Assembly (NCBI GenBank): GCA_030613505.1
Contig: JAUWLW010000052.1
Coordinates: 1-17,452 of the forward strand
DNA from: Candidatus Zixiibacteriota bacterium
GTDB taxonomy: Bacteria; RBG-13-66-14; B26-G2; WVWN01
DNA: 17,452 nucleotides
Direction: 5' to 3'
Made by a program: the position numbers and the translations under genes. This document shows, in pieces, positions 14,124 to 17,452 of this stretch. The notes below the pieces were generated by a model. That model was given only the letters and a program-made list of their open reading frames with translations. It had not been told where the DNA came from and did not search any database. The first letter of the stretch is position 1. Every line of letters starts with the position of its first letter.

Positions 14124-14221
14124 ACACAGAACTACGGCTTATTTAAATATAAAATATAGATATCTGAACGTAAAACATCTAGGGTAATAATAAATTAATA
14201 ACGTTTAGAAGGGATTAACCT

Positions 14222-15052
14222 ATGATCAAACCTACCGTCTTCTTTTTAGGATTTGCGTTTTTGGCCTCTTGTCCTTCCGCGCTACACCTCTACCAGCCGG
14301 CGCATGACTACACTGCGGAGGAGATCGCGGAGCTGAACTGGTTCGAGCTGACGTTATTGGAAAACGAGCCGTACGCCCGCCAGGGGTACGTCTTCGACTC
14401 GGACTTTCTCATGGACCACTACCTCGCCACCGACTGGTACGGGCCGGTCCACGGCACCGAAGAGCACATCGCCGCGGCGATGAAGTTCACCGCCAAGGAA
14501 GAGCGCGACATGGCCCGCTTCAAGGAGGCCGCGGCGAAGCTCAAGGCCACGTACGACGGCTGCTGGCCCGTCGCTTCCCTCGCCGGCCTGGAGGTCAAGT
14601 ACTACCGCGAGGTGTCGTCGGCTAAAGTCCCCAAGGTCCAGCTCTCGCCCGAATTCTACGACCTGGGCGCGGCCGACGGCATATCGGCCTGGTCGCGGCC
14701 TGCCGTCGCCGCGGACGACGCTTTGGAAAAAGAACCGGCCGCCGGTGACTACTACCGCGTGTTCTTCCGCGAGGGCGGCACGATCGCCGCGGTCGGAGCG
14801 TTAGGCCAAAGCCACGGCAAGTCCTACACGATATGGAAGGCGTGGTTCGACGCGGCCGGCGCGCTTCGCCTCTTCCACCCTATCTATAGACGCGACGGGA
14901 AGACGAGCAAGGTCGCGATCGCGGCTTTCGCGGGGAGCGCGGAGGACGCGCGCGTGCGTTGCCTGATTTCGGGCGACGCGAGCCGCATAGATATGGAAGT
15001 GCGCGGCGGCCCGTACGCCCGGCTGCCGTTCACGGTCATCCTCTACGAGTAG
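14222..15052 (+). CDS. YARHG-domain lipoprotein
   Basis: 276 residues. F-F-L-G-F-A-F-L-A-S-C17 is a signal peptide with a canonical lipobox (L-A-S-C), so the protein is lipid-anchored in the envelope. Residues ~40-75 form a YARHG domain: L-T-L-L-E-N-E-P-Y-A-R-Q-G-Y-V-F, then F-L-M-D-H-Y-L and W-Y-G-P, matching the extracellular YARHG pattern with Q in place of H. The remaining ~200 residues, beta-rich with D-Y-Y-R-V-F-F-R-E-G-G-T-I-A-A-V-G, are not recognised. ATG 14222 follows AGAAGGGA. The frame resumes in phase after the TAG at 15050-15052 for 14 more codons to TAA 15097, so the C-terminus may have been shortened by a nonsense change. Confidence 0.8.
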   Translation: MIKPTVFFLGFAFLASCPSALHLYQPAHDYTAEEIAELNWFELTLLENEPYARQGYVFDSDFLMDHYLATDWYGPVHGTEEHIAAAMKFTAKEERDMARFKEAAAKLKATYDGCWPVASLAGLEVKYYREVSSAKVPKVQLSPEFYDLGAADGISAWSRPAVAADDALEKEPAAGDYYRVFFREGGTIAAVGALGQSHGKSYTIWKAWFDAAGALRLFHPIYRRDGKTSKVAIAAFAGSAEDARVRCLISGDASRIDMEVRGGPYARLPFTVILYE

Positions 15053-15116
15053 CGGCGCCGCGGCGCCGAGGGCTACAAGAAGCTGGTCGGCGACTAACCC
15101 CGGAATATGTAGCGAT

Positions 15117-15148
15117 AAAAAAACCCCGCCTTTGCGAGAGGCGGGGTT
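15117..15148 (-). terminator. Terminator of the patatin gene, copy 1 of a repeated hairpin
   Basis: Stem CCCCGCCT (15124-15131), 7-nt loop, AGGCGGGG (15139-15146). Seven A at 15117-15123 give a T tract on the minus strand, so it chiefly ends the patatin transcript (gene end 15169). It may also end the YARHG lipoprotein transcript on the plus strand, where only two T follow. The same 32 bp recurs at 16292-16323. Confidence 0.85.
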
Positions 15149-15168
15149 AATTCGCTCAGTGCTTAGAG

Positions 15169-16101
15169 CTATTTCGGTCTGCCGGCCTTGAGGTCGACTT
15201 TCTCGTCGAGCTTGTCCTCCAGGATCTTATGGCCCAGCTCCTCGCCGAGGTCCGTCAAGGCCGGGATGCCGCTCGCGTCGTCCATCGGGATGGGATACGG
15301 CAGGTCCATCTGGAAGCGGCGGAAATCGAGGCCGGGGAAGAGGTCGCGCACCAGCCGCACTTGTTGGTCGCTGGCGTCGGATACAAAAGTGTCGATGGTT
15401 TGGGAGGCCCAGTTCAACGCGTTGAACCGGTCGGCCTGGTGCGGCTTCAAGCCCTCCGGGTAACGGCCGGTACCGATGCTGACGAGCGTCGTCTCCTCGA
15501 GCGGCCACTGGAGGCAGAACTTGGCCTCGTACGCGGCTATGTAGCAGGGGTTCGCGTAGGAGCCGACGCCGCCGTCGACGTAGCGGCCGTCCACCACCGG
15601 CATGTACGTCGGCGCCGACGAGCTGCAAAGTACGGCGTACCAGAGCTTCCAGTCCCTGTAGTTATCCTTCCACGGTTTGACGAAGCAGGTTTTATTGAGG
15701 ACCAGGTCGCGGGTGGTGATGACGACGTCCATCCGCGGGTCCGCGGCCCACACGTCGCCCATCGTCGTCTCGCCCAGGAACTTCCGCAGCGTAGTCTTGA
15801 AGCCGTCGCTGGGGTACATGTAGTGGACCAGGTACTTAAAGGGGAAGATACAACGCCAGCTTTTCTTAAAAATACCGCGCCCCAGGTCCTCGTATACCTC
15901 GTGGATCTTCGTCGCCGGGATGCTAGCCGCGATGGCCGCGGAAAGGATGCTGCCGGTGGAGGTCCCGGCCGTCAGCTGGAACATCTCGCGGCACGACCTC
16001 CCCACCGCCCCTTCCAAGACGGCCAGCGCCTTGGCGACCATCGTCCCCCGGATGCCGCCGCCGTCTATGGCCAGCGCGGCGTACTTGCGAAACGGCTTCA
16101 T
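15169..16101 (-). CDS. Patatin-like phospholipase
   Basis: 310 residues, a full patatin domain with the Ser-Asp catalytic dyad. D13-G-G-G-I-R-G19 is the oxyanion-hole motif, G46-T-S48-T-G50 is the nucleophile elbow (Ser48), and V-D176-G-G carries the catalytic aspartate. These enzymes hydrolyse acyl esters of membrane lipids. No signal peptide is present, so it acts in the cytoplasm or is delivered by another route. ATG 16101 has GGGGAGG 6 nt upstream and a good promoter at 16182-16210. The gene is single, flanked by identical hairpins and convergent with the YARHG lipoprotein. Patatins occur in lipid turnover, virulence and also in anti-phage systems such as CBASS, but no cyclase gene is next to it here. 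Confidence 0.93.
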   Translation of the reverse strand: MKPFRKYAALAIDGGGIRGTMVAKALAVLEGAVGRSCREMFQLTAGTSTGSILSAAIAASIPATKIHEVYEDLGRGIFKKSWRCIFPFKYLVHYMYPSDGFKTTLRKFLGETTMGDVWAADPRMDVVITTRDLVLNKTCFVKPWKDNYRDWKLWYAVLCSSSAPTYMPVVDGRYVDGGVGSYANPCYIAAYEAKFCLQWPLEETTLVSIGTGRYPEGLKPHQADRFNALNWASQTIDTFVSDASDQQVRLVRDLFPGLDFRRFQMDLPYPIPMDDASGIPALTDLGEELGHKILEDKLDEKVDLKAGRPK

Positions 16102-16181
16102 AGCTTACCTCCCCGGGTTAAGGGAAATTCCCCAACGCTTAGTTAGTAGTTAGCTACATTACTCGGAAATAACGTCGCCGA

Positions 16182-16210
16182 ATAATATTAACAAAATACG
16201 TAACAATCAA
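16182..16210 (-). promoter_or_regulatory. Promoter of the patatin gene
   Basis: On the minus strand TTGATT (16210-16205), a 17-bp spacer and TATTAT (16187-16182). Transcripts would start near 16175, giving a leader of about 74 nt. Confidence 0.55.
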
Positions 16211-16291
16211 GGGAAAAGAGTACAACTTTGCTGTGAATTTGATTCCATAAAAAATAACAGGTTACTATGACCGACGCTACGCCCGGCCAAG

Positions 16292-16323
16292 AAAAAAACC
16301 CCGCCTTTGCGAGAGGCGGGGTT
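16292..16323 (-). terminator. Orphan terminator-like hairpin, copy 2 of a repeated element
   Basis: Thirty-two bases identical to 15117-15148 in the same orientation: seven A, CCCCGCCT stem, 7-nt loop, AGGCGGGG and two T. A T tract exists only on the minus strand, yet no minus-strand gene ends just upstream of it. It would shield the patatin promoter from minus-strand read-through coming from the right. Confidence 0.75.
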
Positions 16324-16367
16324 TGCGTACGGGTCGCGTTGTTCGTAGGGGCGGTTTAATTTTAACC

Positions 16368-16396
16368 TTGCTTCGTAACCCGCCGAGGTTTATTAT
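16368..16396 (+). promoter_or_regulatory. Promoter of the ABM-like gene
   Basis: TTGCTT (16368-16373), 17-bp spacer, TATTAT (16391-16396). The -35 is identical to that of the glnA promoter. Transcription would start near 16403, 26 nt before the ATG. Confidence 0.55.
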
Positions 16397-16428
16397 AAGG
16401 ATAAAGCGAACGGCAAAAGGAGGCCGAG

Positions 16429-16737
16429 ATGCTCGTTGAATTCGCTCTATACAAAATAGTCCCCGGCAAGGAGCCGCAGGCGCTGGGGATACTGGAGGAG
16501 CAGGCCGCCGCCAAGCGCCGCCTGGAGGGCTGCCGCGACGCCCGCGTCCTCTCCGCGTCGCGCTCCGTCGCCAGCCCCTCCACCGACCCCGAGCTGATCC
16601 TCACCCTGGCCGAGTTCGACGACGCCGCGGCCTACGCCGCGTACCGGGAGCTCGTCGCCGAGGACGAGAAGAAAGCCGGCAAGGCCGCCCTCACCGGCTT
16701 GACCGCCGCGCCGCCTATGGTCGGCGTCTTCGAGTAG
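16429..16737 (+). CDS. Small dimeric alpha/beta-barrel (ABM-like) protein
   Basis: 102 residues. Begins M-L-V-E-F-A-L-Y-K-I-V-P-G-K-E and ends with T-L-A-E-F-D-D-A-A-A-Y-A-A-Y-R-E-L-V, a beta-alpha-beta pattern like that of the antibiotic-biosynthesis monooxygenase and related ferredoxin-like dimeric families. These include haem-degrading and quinol monooxygenases and many proteins without known activity. The match is at fold level only. A strong AAGGAGG lies 5 nt before ATG 16429. It is a single gene. Confidence 0.7.
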   Translation: MLVEFALYKIVPGKEPQALGILEEQAAAKRRLEGCRDARVLSASRSVASPSTDPELILTLAEFDDAAAYAAYRELVAEDEKKAGKAALTGLTAAPPMVGVFE

Positions 16738-16775
16738 GGCGTAATAAAAGGGGTAAAAAACTACCTAGTAACCCG

Positions 16776-16805
16776 AAAAAAACCGCCGGTTTTATTAACC
16801 GACGG
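16776..16805 (-). terminator. Terminator of the HEPN-like gene
   Basis: On the minus strand CCGTCGGTT (16805-16797), a 5-nt loop and AACCGGCGG (16791-16783) pair over nine bases with one G-U, followed by seven T (16782-16776). It lies 24 bp past the end of the gene at 16829. Confidence 0.8.
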
Positions 16806-16828
16806 CCGTAGGGGTCCGTTACGGAGTA

Positions 16829-17200
16829 TTACACGCCTAAACGCGCTTGTGAGTATTTTTTTATCTTGCGAACCCGCGCACGCGACAATTGGAGGATCAT
16901 ACCTATCGGCCGCCAATTAGGATCGTAACGGGCTATCCAACCATGGTTAAACAAAGACGCGTATTCTTCCGAAATGTCTGTATACAAATCGTCGACTAAA
17001 TCTAATATTTTGCGGTGGCGTTTCGTACTTACCTCTACCTCGCTGTATCGACCGTCCTTCCGCAAGCAAGCACATACGAAATGCATCGCGGCATAGAAAT
17101 AACAAATTACAGCCCATACTTGATCGGTACGTTCGCACGTGTTTTCTCCGAATTCTTTATCATTAACAGCTCTATCAAAATGATTCTCCGGAGAGGGCAC
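16829..17200 (-). CDS. HEPN-like small protein, possible toxin of a two-gene unit
   Basis: 123 residues, predicted all-helical. The pattern T-D-Q-V-W-A-V-I-C-Y-F-Y-A-A-M-H40-F, then K-R-H62-R-K, E-Y80-A-S-L-F and I-A-R91-Y-D resembles small HEPN-superfamily proteins (helix with W..yyAalH, then H-R, then Y..L and a final aRY). The canonical catalytic R-x4-6-H motif is not clearly present, so RNase activity is not claimed. GTG 17200 follows TAGGAG and lies 2 bp after the stop of the upstream gene, so the two are one operon. Base composition is AT-richer than the surrounding genes. The other possibility is an uncharacterised helical protein with no link to HEPN. Confidence 0.65.
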   Translation of the reverse strand: MPSPENHFDRAVNDKEFGENTCERTDQVWAVICYFYAAMHFVCACLRKDGRYSEVEVSTKRHRKILDLVDDLYTDISEEYASLFNHGWIARYDPNWRPIGMILQLSRARVRKIKKYSQARLGV

Positions 17201-17202
17201 CT

Positions 17203-17452
17203 TTAACTCCTATTTACGTAAACCTCACGGAACGGCGCACCGAATAACGAATATGGGTCTATATTCTCGTCCGGGTGGTAGAAGAATTCGTAACTCTCAG
17301 GTAAAACTTTCCTTAAATACTTAAAACTTTTTATTATTTCCGTCTCATATTCGGGGTTCCAATTTTTAACGAATACCCATATCTCAGAACCGTTATCCTT
17401 AATAACTTCTAAAACCAACCTAACCGATGCTATTTTATTGAAATATCTCTCG
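17203..17452 (-). CDS. Partner of the HEPN-like protein (partial, runs off the right edge)
   Basis: The reading frame enters from the right edge (E-R-Y-F-N-K-I-A-S-V-R-L-V-L-E-V) and ends at TAA 17205-17203, giving 82 visible residues. An internal TTG at 17418 exists but has no convincing ribosome-binding site, so the true start is probably outside the window. The visible part alternates short strands and helices: I-W-V-F-V-K-N-W-N-P-E-Y-E-T-E-I-I-K-S-F is followed by Y-E-F-F-Y-H-P-D-E-N-I-D-P. No nucleotidyltransferase motif (G-S-x-A-x-G) is seen, so it is not an obvious MNT antitoxin. Function unknown. It is AT-rich like its partner. Confidence 0.6.
   Translation of the reverse strand, partial: ERYFNKIASVRLVLEVIKDNGSEIWVFVKNWNPEYETEIIKSFKYLRKVLPESYEFFYHPDENIDPYSLFGAPFREVYVNRS

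Larger units (their letters stand above)
16102..16428. other. 327-bp intergenic region between divergent genes
   Basis: Contains the patatin promoter (16182-16210), the second copy of the repeated hairpin (16292-16323) and the promoter of the ABM-like gene (16368-16396). The part between 16211 and 16290 is AT-rich with no open frame I can support; it may be a remnant of something lost. Confidence 0.6.

Noticed and set aside
15169-16101. Patatin as effector of an anti-phage CBASS-type system
   Set aside because: No cyclic-nucleotide synthase or ubiquitin-like helper gene is adjacent; the neighbours are a lipoprotein and an ABM-like protein, and the gene has its own promoter and terminator.
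1-17452. CRISPR arrays, tRNA, rRNA, insertion sequences
   Set aside because: No regularly spaced repeats, no tRNA T-loop pattern, no transposase or terminal inverted repeats were found by eye. The only notable repeat is the terminator hairpin.

Overview
This window most likely comes from an uncultured, GC-rich bacterium with a Gram-negative style envelope. It carries MarC, two predicted lipoproteins (one with barrel-like strands), a patatin and a split, ferredoxin-domain glutamate synthase of the type common in archaea and anaerobic or deep-branching bacteria. No rRNA, tRNA or CRISPR is visible. Genes use a mixture of ATG, GTG, TTG and probably CTG starts. Some have strong Shine-Dalgarno sequences and some have none. 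I cannot name the phylum from sequence alone.

Layout: 1-803, minus strand, holds the start of an exported protein and a MarC-family membrane protein. 1009-3443, plus strand, holds an EamA/DMT exporter, a possible 34-aa peptide, a COG0731-type radical SAM protein and a VOC-fold protein. 3527-10009 is a nitrogen-assimilation block on the plus strand: promoter, type I glutamine synthetase, an HdrB-HdrC fusion iron-sulfur protein, then glutamate synthase split into three genes (glutaminase domain, ferredoxin+FMN synthase domain, GXGXG domain). A lipoprotein/barrel-like gene follows, ending at a bidirectional terminator. 10871-11334, minus, is a RelE-type toxin-antitoxin pair. 11489-12736 is a sodium/proton:dicarboxylate-glutamate symporter. 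12831-14111, minus, is an AT-rich orphan gene with an N-terminal membrane anchor. 14222-15052 is a YARHG-domain lipoprotein. 15169-16101, minus, is a patatin-like lipase bracketed by two identical terminator hairpins. 16429-16737 is a small dimeric alpha/beta-barrel protein. The right edge (16829-17452, minus) is an AT-richer two-gene unit, one member of which looks HEPN-like.

How the genes work together: glutamine synthetase makes glutamine from glutamate and ammonia. The three GltB pieces would form one enzyme that hydrolyses glutamine, channels ammonia to 2-oxoglutarate and reduces it to glutamate with electrons delivered through Fe-S clusters to FMN. There is no GltD (NADPH-oxidising small subunit) in the operon. 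In its place, overlapping the glutaminase-domain gene by 4 bp, sits a protein with two complete CCG motifs (HdrB) and an HdrC-like ferredoxin module. The most interesting idea in the window is that this HdrBC-like protein is an electron-transfer or redox-sensing partner of the split glutamate synthase. The AT-rich islands (12831-14221 and 16829-17452) are probable horizontal acquisitions of unknown function.
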